A stretch of 42,357 bases of DNA, from the NCBI GenBank assembly GCA_017473615.1, contig JAFUKL010000024.1, positions 68,029 through 110,385 of the forward strand, read 5' to 3'. This document shows positions 24,606 through 33,233 of this stretch, one piece after another. How positions within the stretch are numbered: the stretch's first letter is position 1; each line of letters starts with the position of its first letter. The notes below the pieces were generated by a model. It did not search any database. It was not told where the DNA came from and saw nothing but the letters and a program-made list of their open reading frames with translations. This DNA is from Muribaculaceae bacterium (GTDB lineage: Bacteria > Bacteroidota > Bacteroidia > Bacteroidales > Muribaculaceae). Position numbers and translations under genes: made by a program.

Positions 24606-25118
24606 TTATCTGAAATCTTTCAACATTGTCTGTAATTTTTGTCGGGCGAAGAATATTCGGCTTTTTACCGTGCCAAGAGGCAAACTCATTTTGTCGGCTA
24701 TCTCGTTGTATTTATAGCCTGCTACGTGCATGGTGAACGGTATACGGTATTCGTCAGGGAAACTGTTTATGGCTTTTGTAATTTCTTTTGCATTGAAAGC
24801 TCCATCGGGTGTGTCGAATCCTGATTCTTGTGGCAGATTCAAGTGATAAAGATCTTCAGTTTGGTCTATAATGGTTTGGTTGCGTACTATGCGTCGGTAA
24901 TTATTGATGAAAATATTCCTCATTATGGTGAACACCCAACCTTTGAAGTTGGTATTGTCGGTGAATTTATCTTGGTTGTCAAGAACCTTTAATGTCGTGT
25001 CCTGTAATAAGTCTTTAGCCTCTTCACGGTTTGTCGTAAGAGTGTAAGCGAAATTCAGCATGTTGTCCTGTAGCTCCAGCAGCTGTTTTTGTAAAACATG
25101 TGTTGCAAGTGTTCCCAT
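24606..25118 (-). CDS. ECF-type RNA polymerase sigma factor (conserved Bacteroidota group)
   Basis: The 170-residue sigma factor has region 2 at about residues 10-85 (MLNFAYTLTTNREEAKDLLQDTTLKVLDN then NFKGWVFTIMRNIFINNYRR). Region 4 is at about 110-165 (FPDEYRIPFTMHVAGYKYNEIADKMSLPLGTVKSRIFFARQKL). It belongs to a very conserved Bacteroidota group found without a SusC/FecR partner. No anti-sigma gene is adjacent, unlike the factor at 5979. Start 25118 (MGTLATHVLQ) was chosen because the 20 extra residues possible upstream are not family-like. It is divergent from the NfeD-like gene and convergent with the TSCPD gene. Target genes are unknown; envelope or oxidative stress is a guess from relatives. 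Confidence 0.9.
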   Translation of the reverse strand: MGTLATHVLQKQLLELQDNMLNFAYTLTTNREEAKDLLQDTTLKVLDNQDKFTDNTNFKGWVFTIMRNIFINNYRRIVRNQTIIDQTEDLYHLNLPQESGFDTPDGAFNAKEITKAINSFPDEYRIPFTMHVAGYKYNEIADKMSLPLGTVKSRIFFARQKLQTMLKDFR

Positions 25119-25213
25119 AATATACATAATTTGATTAAGTAACATTAAAACACAATGGGAATGGGGAAAGTTTGCCAATTAAAGGATTCTTAGATTGTTT
25201 TATAAGATATTTG

Positions 25214-25244
25214 TTGAAATAATCATAGATAATGCTTAAATTTG
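25214..25244 (+). promoter_or_regulatory. Putative promoter of the NfeD-like gene
   Basis: TTG at 25214-25216 and TAAATTTG at 25237-25244 are separated by 20 bases, a good Bacteroidota primary promoter. Transcription would start near 25251, about 15-20 bases before the ATG. Confidence 0.55.
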
Positions 25245-25265
25245 CGTAGATACATATAAAAACAG

Positions 25266-25613
25266 ATGCTTATGGCAATAATATCTTATATAGTAGCAGC
25301 TATCATTATTGTAATAGCGGGGACGGTGATTCTCTATCATATATTTAACAAGGCAGGTAAGAAAGGTATGATGGAAGATGCAGCTCTCACATTGGAACAG
25401 AATATAGGTGACGGTTACTTAGGTGCACCTGAAGACCTACAGCAGTTTGTTGGAACTGAGGGCATATCTCTAACGGTTCTGAGACCTGCAGGAAAAATAA
25501 AAATAGGGGATGAAATTATAGATGCAGTATCCTATAATGATTATATTGAAGAAGGCGTAAAAGTGAAGGTTATTAAATATGAAAATACCCAATTGTATGT
25601 GCTGAAATCATAA
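25266..25613 (+). CDS. Short NfeD-like membrane protein with OB-fold domain
   Basis: The 115-residue protein has one N-terminal transmembrane helix (about residues 4-26) and then a small beta-barrel (about 55-113, GTEGISLTVLRPAGKIKIGDEIIDAVSYNDYIEEGVKVKVIKYENTQLYVLK). That barrel is the OB-fold C-terminal domain of NfeD, with the recognisable LRPAGKI and G..V.V motifs. Typical Bacteroidota NfeD proteins are about 150 residues with two to four helices and are followed by the flotillin gene floA. Here the membrane part is reduced and no floA follows. The in-frame ATG at 25272 is an equally possible start. It ends before a bidirectional terminator. Confidence 0.75.
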   Translation: MLMAIISYIVAAIIIVIAGTVILYHIFNKAGKKGMMEDAALTLEQNIGDGYLGAPEDLQQFVGTEGISLTVLRPAGKIKIGDEIIDAVSYNDYIEEGVKVKVIKYENTQLYVLKS

Positions 25614-25622
25614 AGAACAAAA

Positions 25623-25661
25623 AAAGGAGTAACCCGTAAAATGATAAGGTGTTACTCCTTT
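25623..25661. terminator. Bidirectional terminator between nfeD-like and antiporter genes
   Basis: AAAGGAGTAAC (25623-25633) pairs perfectly with GTTACTCCTTT (25651-25661). The A-run on the left and T-rich right flank allow it to end both the rightward nfeD-like transcript and the leftward antiporter transcript. Confidence 0.8.
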
Positions 25662-25701
25662 AGCTTATATTTAGGAATAGTGCAAAAATCTTCGATTTCT
25701 A

Positions 25702-27150
25702 TTATTCTTGTTTGTTCTCGGAAATCAACAGCAGTTTGTCTCCTATGTGGAGGTTAACGGTTCCGTTAGGAACAATGAACTCTGTACCTCTCTTGATAAT
25801 CATGACGAGAGTACCTTTAGGTAATCGCATATCGGCAAGTTTGTCGCCGTTATGCAACATTTCTTCTGTTACCGTCATATCTTCCAGAGTAGAATTGATT
25901 TCTTCCGGCAGTTCGACACCGAATTCATTACCTGTTTTCTCGATAGGCAAATCAAGTTTCAACTTCCGGGCAAAAGCCGATATGGTAGAACCTTGAAGTA
26001 TCAAAGATAACAGTGTTATAAAGAATACGATATTGAAAATCTGGTCGGCACCCTCAATATTCGCAACAACCGGGTAGGTTGCGAATATTATAGGTACTGC
26101 ACCGCGCAGACCGACCCATGATACGAAAGTCCATGCGCGTTTAGGCAGATTGCGGAACGGCATCAAGCAAATAACCACACTCAACGGTCGTGCCACAATC
26201 ATCATGAATAACCCTATAAGCAACGCTGTTGGCGCCACAGAAATTAGCTCATGAGGGTTGACGAGTAACCCCAAGGTGAGGAACATAACAATTTGTACAA
26301 GCCATGTAAGGCCATTGAAAAACGTTTGTGTTTCTTTCCTGTTGATTAGCTTTGCATTGCCAACAACGATACCGGCTATATATACGGCTAAATAACCGTT
26401 GCCTTTCAGTAAATCGGTAACCGTGAACGTGAAAAACACAAGGCTTAATGCTAAAATGGGGTATAAAGATGTATTTGACAGATTAATACGGTTATTTATC
26501 CATACCATGAATTTGCCGATACCGAAACCTGCCAGTCCTCCAAAAATGAATTGAATGGCGAAATCGGAAAATATCTGTAAACCGCCGGCTTCACTGCTGT
26601 TAACGAACTGGATAAGTACAATCGTAAGCATATATGCCATAGGGTCGTTACTTCCACTTTCCAACTCAAGCATAGGGCGCAGATTGTACTTCAAGTTCAT
26701 ATTCTGTGACCTTAGTATATTGAACACCGATGCGGAGTCTGTTGAAGACATGGTAGCTGCCAATAGAAGCGAAACTACCAATGACATGTGAATATCAAGC
26801 CCTGTCCAGTGAGAAATAAAAAATATGAAAAAGCCTGTTAGCAGCGTAGTGAACAGCACGCCGAAAGTGGATAGCAGTATACCCGGAGTAAGTACCGGGC
26901 GTATTTCTTTAATCTTGGTGTCGACACCGCCGGAAAAAAGTATGATACTTAGTGCCATCATACCAATGAATTGGGCTTGTCCTGCATTGCCGAACTGTAA
27001 TCCGAGCCCATCACTGCCAAAAAGCATTCCTACAATCAGAAACAGAAGCAATGACGGTATCCCGAAACGGTGTCCGCTCTTGCTTATTAATATACTGCAA
27101 AATACAAGTACTGCACCTAACAATAAGATGTTTTCTGCGTTAAATTCCAT
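25702..27150 (-). CDS. K+/H+ (or Na+/H+) antiporter, CPA1 NhaP2/CvrA type with TrkA_C domain
   Basis: The 482-residue protein has about 12 membrane helices in the first 390 residues. Family motifs include FGIPSLLLFLIVGMLFGSDG near the start, SSTDSASVFNILR and LELESGSNDPMAYMLT in the ion-path helices, and GLRGAVPIIFATYP near residue 345. The cytoplasmic tail (about 400-478) is a TrkA_C/RCK_C ligand-binding domain (LADMRLPKGTLVMIIKRGTEFIVPNG...GDKLLLI). This layout is that of NhaP2/CvrA potassium/proton antiporters, which control cell potassium and volume. Potassium over sodium is inferred from the RCK tail. It is the last gene of a leftward run with the POT-like transporter and feoAB. Confidence 0.9.
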   Translation of the reverse strand: MEFNAENILLLGAVLVFCSILISKSGHRFGIPSLLLFLIVGMLFGSDGLGLQFGNAGQAQFIGMMALSIILFSGGVDTKIKEIRPVLTPGILLSTFGVLFTTLLTGFFIFFISHWTGLDIHMSLVVSLLLAATMSSTDSASVFNILRSQNMNLKYNLRPMLELESGSNDPMAYMLTIVLIQFVNSSEAGGLQIFSDFAIQFIFGGLAGFGIGKFMVWINNRINLSNTSLYPILALSLVFFTFTVTDLLKGNGYLAVYIAGIVVGNAKLINRKETQTFFNGLTWLVQIVMFLTLGLLVNPHELISVAPTALLIGLFMMIVARPLSVVICLMPFRNLPKRAWTFVSWVGLRGAVPIIFATYPVVANIEGADQIFNIVFFITLLSLILQGSTISAFARKLKLDLPIEKTGNEFGVELPEEINSTLEDMTVTEEMLHNGDKLADMRLPKGTLVMIIKRGTEFIVPNGTVNLHIGDKLLLISENKQE

Positions 27151-27208
27151 AAATAATCATTTAAATGATGAATGTTTTATTTCTTTTGTTCAATATTTTT
27201 TTAACCTA

Positions 27209-28549
27209 TTATGATTTGGTTTTGTTCACTCTTGCATAAATAATTAATGCAACAGCCGAAATCATACCGATAGCTGCAAACCAATACCAGATGTAATGTG
27301 CATTTATTGCAGCCGATTGCCAAGCTTCAACAGAAGAGAATGTATTGGGATCGGGACAGTATTTTGTCAATAATATGCCCGATAGACCAAATCCTAAGAT
27401 TGATGATAGGAATGAATGCAAATGGCTGAACCCTAAATATAATCCTTCTTCTCCTTTAGGGGCTTGCAGAGAGAAATATTCCAAATAGCGCGGTGAGATG
27501 AAACATTCTGCCAATGCTTGAAAGGCGATGCCGAGAATCATCATAAATGTTATGGGATGCAGTCCTAATATGTCCCCTTCAAACACGTTGCCGGTAGCCA
27601 TAATGAGTGCAGATAGCGGGATAAGGAACATTCCGACTATTATAGACGTAAGCGCTTTCCGCTTAGCCATTAGCCGGGTTACAAAGTTAACGCATAATAC
27701 CACAACAAAAGGATTGACATTGGCTATCCATCCCGGGCGGGCAGTTTCTCCTGCCAATCTTATTACATATTTTGGCATAGTAGCGTATAATTGTTGTTGC
27801 ACTATCCAGAAACCTGTGACGATTAGAATCAATATCAACAGCCTTCCGTTAGAGAATACTTTGCGCAGACCGTTCATCACTTCTTTTATACTCTTGCCTT
27901 CTCCACTGTGATGAGCGGAATGGTAAAACAATATAACAGCGAGAAATGCAACTGCGCATAAAACCGCCGAGAAAAAATTGATATAAATATAAGCCGAGTC
28001 TCCCACAAATGAACGTAAAGGATCTATTACGCTTTTCCCCGTAAAAGAACCTATATTCACCATCATATAAAAAATGGAGTATCCTTTTGCACGTGTTTCA
28101 GATGTGGTTTCGCGTGCCACCGATGCCGAGATAATGGACTTGATGAATGCTCCTCCTATCATGAGTATGATAAGTACGGGGATTATAAGGTATCTTTCCC
28201 AACTGCCTATAAGTCCTGTGAAAACTGTTTTTTCTCCATATTCTACAAGTCCTGCACTTTCAAGCATAATCGGCAGTAATCCTTGTAGCAAATATCCTAT
28301 TGCAAGCAAAGAGAATGCTGTGATGATGGATTTGCGATAACCTATTTTATCGGCGAATGCTCCGGTAAACATTGGTAAAAGATAAAGTCCGCCGGAAAAT
28401 AAACCGGAAATAAGGCTTGCTTCCAAATCGGAGAATCCGAGAGTGTTAGACAAATAAAGTGTAATTACTATAAATACTGCATAGTATGCCATGCGTTCAA
28501 GTAACTCTGCCGTGTTGGCAGTCCAAAAAGCGCGAGTGTATTTCGACAT
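27209..28549 (-). CDS. MFS transporter, POT/PTR-like (probable peptide:H+ symporter)
   Basis: The 446-residue protein has about 12 transmembrane helices. The first helix carries ANTAELLERMAYYAVFIVITLYLS, which fits the ExxER-x-YY signature of proton-dependent oligopeptide transporters, where the Glu and Arg residues couple proton movement. The loop FADKIGYRKSI is the standard MFS motif A. It is diverged from the bacterial DtpA/B group, so a peptide substrate is likely but not certain. It starts 30 bases after feoAB and is followed after 58 bases by the antiporter, all on the same strand. No TAnnTTTG promoter was seen in front of it, so read-through from feoAB is plausible. Confidence 0.8.
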   Translation of the reverse strand: MSKYTRAFWTANTAELLERMAYYAVFIVITLYLSNTLGFSDLEASLISGLFSGGLYLLPMFTGAFADKIGYRKSIITAFSLLAIGYLLQGLLPIMLESAGLVEYGEKTVFTGLIGSWERYLIIPVLIILMIGGAFIKSIISASVARETTSETRAKGYSIFYMMVNIGSFTGKSVIDPLRSFVGDSAYIYINFFSAVLCAVAFLAVILFYHSAHHSGEGKSIKEVMNGLRKVFSNGRLLILILIVTGFWIVQQQLYATMPKYVIRLAGETARPGWIANVNPFVVVLCVNFVTRLMAKRKALTSIIVGMFLIPLSALIMATGNVFEGDILGLHPITFMMILGIAFQALAECFISPRYLEYFSLQAPKGEEGLYLGFSHLHSFLSSILGFGLSGILLTKYCPDPNTFSSVEAWQSAAINAHYIWYWFAAIGMISAVALIIYARVNKTKS

Positions 28550-28579
28550 AATTAGTAATGATGATGTATATTTAAAGAT

Positions 28580-30982
28580 TTAATGAAATAATATCATGCC
28601 TATCTGATAAACCAAGAAAGCAGCAATCCATGCTACGGCTGTATTATAGCACACGGCAAATGCTCCGTATTTCCAACTGCCGGACTCTTTTACTATCGCA
28701 GTGATTGTGGCAATACACGGGAAATACAAGAGTGAGAATACCATAAAACCAAGTGCCATTATTGGATTGAAGTCAGGGATGCCGGTCTGTGGATTAATAG
28801 CGGTAAGGCGTTTAGCTAATGAAGCGTCATCTTCACTATCGGCAGAATATAGAACGCCTAATGTGGATACTACAATTTCCTTGGCACTTGTTCCCGACAA
28901 AATAGCGATGGAAACTTTCCAGTTGAATCCTAACGGCTTTACCGCAGGCTCTATGAAATGACCTATTTTTGCGAGATAAGAGTTTTGCTGCTGTTCTATC
29001 AATTCCTGTTTAGTCATTTCTTCATTGCTTTTTTCAATATTTCTTGGAAAATAGCTTAAAATCCATATAGCAACGCTTGCGAGAAGAATGACACCTCCCA
29101 TTTTCTTCAAGTATTGTTCCCCTTTGTCCCACATGTGGTGTATTGTGGCTTTCATTGTGGGAACGCGGTAGGGTGGAAGTTCCATCACAAATGGTGTTTC
29201 GTCTTTCTTGAAGTAGAAACGTCTCAATAAACGAGCCGTGAGTATTGCCATAAGTACGCCGAGTATATATAAGGACAATAATACCAGTGACGGATGATTC
29301 GGGAAAAAAGCTCCAACCAGCAGTATATAAATGGGAAGTCTTGCACTGCATGACATGAACGGATTAATGAGCATCGTAATTAATCGGCTGCTCTTGCTCT
29401 CTATAATTCTTGTCGACATTATGGCGGGAACGTTACATCCGAATCCCATTACAAGAGGAATGAATGATTTACCGTGTAACCCGAGTTTGTGCATAATTTT
29501 ATCCATGATAAATGCGGCTCTCGACATGTAGCCGGAGTCTTCCATAAAGGAGATAAAAAGGTAAAGTATGAGTATGTTTGGCAGAAATACGATAACTCCG
29601 CCTACACCTCCTATAATACCGTCAATCATCAAGTCTTTGAGAGGACCTGACGGCATGTATTTTCCAACAATCTCAGACAGCCATTCGACACCGTTTTCTA
29701 TCCATTCCATCGGATATGCTCCAATCTCAAATGTCGCCCAAAACATAAGCCACATGATAAGCAAAAATATGGGGAATCCGAATAACTTGTGAGTGACTAT
29801 AGTATCGATAATCTCAGTCCCTTTTACATTGCGTGGCTCTTCACCTTGCTCATAGGTCTCTCGCAATGCTCCGGATATAAATCCGTATTTTTCACTTGCA
29901 ATGGCTGAAGTTATATCTTCCTGACCTACATTCTCAATATGTTTTACCCATTTGTCTCTGATTGATTTCCATTGTTCAAATTCGGGTTGCTCCTGTAGCA
30001 TTCGTTCCACCTCTTTGTCTCCTTCAAGCATCTTTATGGCAAGGTAGCGGGGAGAGAATTGCTTAACAGGCTGTGAACTGGCTTTAATGCTGTCTTTGAT
30101 TTCTTTAATTGCCGATTCTATTTCGGAACCGAGTTTAACATGCACGTGACGTACTGTATCATGCTTATCTTCGTATACTTTTATGATTGTATCCAATAAT
30201 TCCGGAATTCCCTCTCCTGTCTTTGTGACGGTGGGTACAAACGGAACTCCGATCATTTTTCCTAATTCTTCGTAATCGAGCTTGGCACCGCTATTCTTTA
30301 ATTCGTCATACATGTTTAACCCTACAACCATACTTCTGTCCATGTCGATAAGTTCGGTTGTGAGGTATAGATTGCGCTCTATATTGGATGCTACAATCAT
30401 GTTCAGTATAACATCTGGTATTTCGTCTTTGAGGTAACGGCGTACGTAAAGTTCCTCCGGAGAGTATGCCGATAAAGAATAAGTTCCCGGTAAGTCTACG
30501 ATTGTGATATGGTATCCTTTGTAGTCAAAATATCCTTCTTTGGCATCAACCGTGACACCGCTGTAATTGCCTACACGTTCATGTGCTCCGCTGACAAAAT
30601 TAAACAATGATGTTTTTCCGCAATTAGGATTTCCAATGAGTGCTACATTAATGTTTTTCCCTTCACGTTTAGCTATTGTTACCGGGTCATTGTCGTTGAT
30701 TGTCTGCATTTTTTGATTGGCAGGTACAGAGTGCTTGTCTCCGGTAAATTTTTCATTGTCGGGAACGACCTCGATAAGTGAAGCCTCGCTGTGTCTCAAT
30801 GAGACTTCATATCCGAGAATATTGTATTTAATGGGATCTTGCAATGGTGCATTTAACAGTACTTTTACTGTTTTCCCCCGTACAAATCCCATTTCCATGA
30901 CGCGTTTACGGAATGCACCATACCCTAAAATTTTGACTATAGTAGCCGATTCTCCTGTCTTTAAATCCGAAAGCCTAATCAC
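28580..30982 (-). CDS. feoAB: Fused FeoA-FeoB ferrous iron transporter
   Basis: The 800-residue protein starts with a FeoA SH3-like domain (about 1-75, MIRLSDLKTGESATIVKILGYGAFRKRVMEMGF). The FeoB G domain begins at about 110, with G1 GNPNCGKTSLFN, G3 VDLPGTYSLSAYSPEE and G4 NMYDE. The polytopic core has two Gate regions (GFGCNVPAIMSTR and LSGTSAKEIVVSTLGVLYS), whose cysteine and nearby residues form the iron path. It imports Fe2+ across the inner membrane under anaerobic conditions. FeoA-FeoB fusion is common in Bacteroidota. The start codon is GTG (CAC at 30980-30982 on the + strand). No ATG fits before the conserved RLSDLKTGE segment, and a -7 box lies just upstream. Fur-type control is likely, but no clear Fur box was found. 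Confidence 0.97.
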   Translation of the reverse strand: MIRLSDLKTGESATIVKILGYGAFRKRVMEMGFVRGKTVKVLLNAPLQDPIKYNILGYEVSLRHSEASLIEVVPDNEKFTGDKHSVPANQKMQTINDNDPVTIAKREGKNINVALIGNPNCGKTSLFNFVSGAHERVGNYSGVTVDAKEGYFDYKGYHITIVDLPGTYSLSAYSPEELYVRRYLKDEIPDVILNMIVASNIERNLYLTTELIDMDRSMVVGLNMYDELKNSGAKLDYEELGKMIGVPFVPTVTKTGEGIPELLDTIIKVYEDKHDTVRHVHVKLGSEIESAIKEIKDSIKASSQPVKQFSPRYLAIKMLEGDKEVERMLQEQPEFEQWKSIRDKWVKHIENVGQEDITSAIASEKYGFISGALRETYEQGEEPRNVKGTEIIDTIVTHKLFGFPIFLLIMWLMFWATFEIGAYPMEWIENGVEWLSEIVGKYMPSGPLKDLMIDGIIGGVGGVIVFLPNILILYLFISFMEDSGYMSRAAFIMDKIMHKLGLHGKSFIPLVMGFGCNVPAIMSTRIIESKSSRLITMLINPFMSCSARLPIYILLVGAFFPNHPSLVLLSLYILGVLMAILTARLLRRFYFKKDETPFVMELPPYRVPTMKATIHHMWDKGEQYLKKMGGVILLASVAIWILSYFPRNIEKSNEEMTKQELIEQQQNSYLAKIGHFIEPAVKPLGFNWKVSIAILSGTSAKEIVVSTLGVLYSADSEDDASLAKRLTAINPQTGIPDFNPIMALGFMVFSLLYFPCIATITAIVKESGSWKYGAFAVCYNTAVAWIAAFLVYQIGMILFH

Positions 30983-31008
30983 TGCAGTATATTATATATA
31001 TTATTCTG

Positions 31009-31016
31009 CAAAGATA
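31009..31016 (-). promoter_or_regulatory. -7 element TATCTTTG of feoAB
   Basis: On the minus strand TATCTTTG runs from 31016 to 31009, an exact TAnnTTTG match, with transcription start near 31002 and the GTG start at 30982. No TTTG was seen at the right -33 spacing. It indicates that feoAB is transcribed separately from the men operon. Confidence 0.5.
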
Positions 31017-31131
31017 CGTAATTTGGTTGGTAAATATATAGTGATAGCTGTATAATAATTTATAACAAGTCTAAATAAAAAGCCTTGGCTGATGCTATTA
31101 ATATTAATAAAGTCAGTATGCCCGGGATAAG

Positions 31132-32166
31132 TCATATTTTTCGGATAATTTTCCCGCTTGTTGTTTCCTTGAATTTTTTTACTGCTATATATCGTCGAGG
31201 AACGGCATGGCTCGGTAGTCTTTGTTTCATTTTTTCGATTAATGCCGGTTGTATATCTCCTTTTCTGATTTCTCCATCAGGGATGCTGCTGTATTCAAGT
31301 ACAAGTGCAACTTCTTCACCCCAAGTATCTGATGCGACTGAAGTTATGAAAAATCTCGCGTGTGGTATAATTTCACTGATCAATGGCTCTATCTTTTCCG
31401 GAAAAACCTTGATTCCCCCGGTGTTTATTACATTGTCTATTCTTCCGCACCAATGGAATTGAGCGGGAGATAGTAGGTCAACTACATCGTTTGTCTGTAT
31501 TTCTTGTTGGGTAAAATGAGGGGCATGTATTATAAGGCAGTTGCGACTATCTGTTGAAAATGTTATGTTGCCTAATGCTGTGTAGGGTTGAGGGGTTGTT
31601 CCTACCGGAGCAAGTGCTACATGGCTGCATGTTTCTGTCATTCCGTAAGTGCGAAAAGCTCTTATCCCTTGTTCTGCAAGTCTTTTCTCTATTTTTTGAG
31701 GCAGTACGCCTCCTCCTATTATTATATTGTCGAACATTGCTAATTTTTCGGGATTATTCAGCAGATATTTTATTTGTGACGGAACGAATGCACCAAGGCT
31801 TATTCTTTCGTTTTGATTGTAATTTGCTAAAGGTTGATTTGATGGTTTTTCTTCTATTATCTTTGCTTCAAGTTCCAGTGCTCTTGCAATCATCATTTTT
31901 CCTGCGATGTAACTTGGTGACAGGTTGAGGTGGAATGTGGAATCTTGATTTAAGTTGAAAAAAGAATTTGTCAGTTTGGCTGATGCTTTTATATCCTTCT
32001 TTGACAGATGTATTTCTTTGGGTGTTCCTGTTGAGCCGGATGTATGGGCTTTTATGTAATGTGAATCACTGAGAAATTCTTCAATGAATTCGGCTGTTTC
32101 TTTGGATGAATGTAGTCTTATTTCTTTCAAAGAACGGCATAATTTATTGTTGATTGTTATTTGCAT
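31132..32166 (-). CDS. menE: o-Succinylbenzoate-CoA ligase (MenE)
   Basis: The 344-residue adenylating enzyme activates o-succinylbenzoate to its CoA ester in menaquinone synthesis. The ATP-binding P-loop is HTSGSTGTPKEIHLSKKD (about residues 40-57). Downstream are RTYGMTETCSHVALAPVGT (A5 region), WCGRIDNVINTGGIKVFPEKIE (A7/A8) and the catalytic A10 lysine in KETTSGKIIRKI at the very end. At 344 residues it is shorter than general acyl-CoA ligases (about 500) because the N-terminal subdomain is reduced, which is usual for Bacteroidota MenE. Its place at the end of menD-menB-menC makes the assignment secure. It starts 14 bases after menC. Confidence 0.93.
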   Translation of the reverse strand: MQITINNKLCRSLKEIRLHSSKETAEFIEEFLSDSHYIKAHTSGSTGTPKEIHLSKKDIKASAKLTNSFFNLNQDSTFHLNLSPSYIAGKMMIARALELEAKIIEEKPSNQPLANYNQNERISLGAFVPSQIKYLLNNPEKLAMFDNIIIGGGVLPQKIEKRLAEQGIRAFRTYGMTETCSHVALAPVGTTPQPYTALGNITFSTDSRNCLIIHAPHFTQQEIQTNDVVDLLSPAQFHWCGRIDNVINTGGIKVFPEKIEPLISEIIPHARFFITSVASDTWGEEVALVLEYSSIPDGEIRKGDIQPALIEKMKQRLPSHAVPRRYIAVKKFKETTSGKIIRKI

Positions 32167-32180
32167 CTTAGCTTTAAATA

Positions 32181-33233
32181 TTAGATATTATTCCACTTAA
32201 AATCAGGGATGAACCAGTGCTTATCTTTGTCGTAAATTAAGTAATCTTCCCATTGCCTTAGCGGGGATTCTATGTTGTTGGAGAAAACCATACCTGTGCC
32301 TAATCCTTGCGGAATTTTTGGTTGCAGTGTGGTTACCCATTGGGCAATGGCGTTTAGTCCTATATTGGACTCTAATGCAGAGGTAATCCAACCTCCGATT
32401 TGAAACTGGGCTGCCATCTTAAGCCATTCCAAAGAGCCGGACAAACCTCCTGTGAGTGTGGGTTTCAGTATGATGTAGTGTGGTCTTATTGTTTTAAGGA
32501 GTTCCATCATTTCCATTGGGTGTGTAATACCGATCAGTTCTTCGTCCAAAGCAACAGGTATGGGTGTGTTGCGGCATATTTGTGCCATATCTTCCCATTG
32601 TCCTGCTTTGATGGGTTGTTCTATTGAGTGAATGTTGTATTTGGATAGTTCTGATAGGCGTTTCATGACATTTTCAGGAGAGAAACCACCGTTGGCGTCT
32701 ACCCTTATTTCTAAATCTTTATCAGAGTATTTTGTGCGTATGTGTTTGATGATTTCAAGTTCTTCTTTGAAATCTATTGCGCCTATTTTGAGTTTTATTG
32801 TGTGGAAACCCGCCGCAACTTTTTCATCGATACGTGCAATCATTTCTTCTTTCTTGCCCATCCAAATAAGCCCATTTATGGGTATTTTATATTCGCCATC
32901 GGTGAATCGTGATGGGTAGCATATCCGTTTTCCGCCGTTGGTAAAATCGAGTATTGCTGTTTCAAATCCGAATAATATTGAGGAATGGCATGATAAATCG
33001 GTGGGTACGCCGTTCTCTATGTTTTGGCATAATTCTACTAATTTCGTTTCGTAGTTCTCGTTGTCTTCGGCAGAAAGACCTTTAAAAAGGGCGCATTCGC
33101 CAATGCCGAAAATCTCAGGACACGATTCTTCCCATATTTTGATGAAATATGTGTCCTTGGTCTTCATTATGCCGCGCGAAGTGCCACCCGGGGTGATGAA
33201 GTTCAGTGTGTATGGAGCGTAAGCGGCTTTCAT
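32181..33233 (-). CDS. menC: o-Succinylbenzoate synthase (MenC), enolase superfamily
   Basis: The 350-residue enolase-superfamily enzyme dehydrates SHCHC to o-succinylbenzoate. The catalytic lysine pair is in TIKLKIG (about residues 145-151). The metal ligands are Asp in RVDANGG, Glu in SIEQPI and Asp in VALDEE, with the second acid/base lysine in IILKPTLTGG. The N-terminal capping domain is present (TPGGTSRGIMKTKDTYFIKI). Related dipeptide epimerases share these motifs, but the location between menB and menE settles the role. Its ATG overlaps the menB stop by one base (TAATG), showing translational coupling. Confidence 0.93.
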   Translation of the reverse strand: MKAAYAPYTLNFITPGGTSRGIMKTKDTYFIKIWEESCPEIFGIGECALFKGLSAEDNENYETKLVELCQNIENGVPTDLSCHSSILFGFETAILDFTNGGKRICYPSRFTDGEYKIPINGLIWMGKKEEMIARIDEKVAAGFHTIKLKIGAIDFKEELEIIKHIRTKYSDKDLEIRVDANGGFSPENVMKRLSELSKYNIHSIEQPIKAGQWEDMAQICRNTPIPVALDEELIGITHPMEMMELLKTIRPHYIILKPTLTGGLSGSLEWLKMAAQFQIGGWITSALESNIGLNAIAQWVTTLQPKIPQGLGTGMVFSNNIESPLRQWEDYLIYDKDKHWFIPDFKWNNI

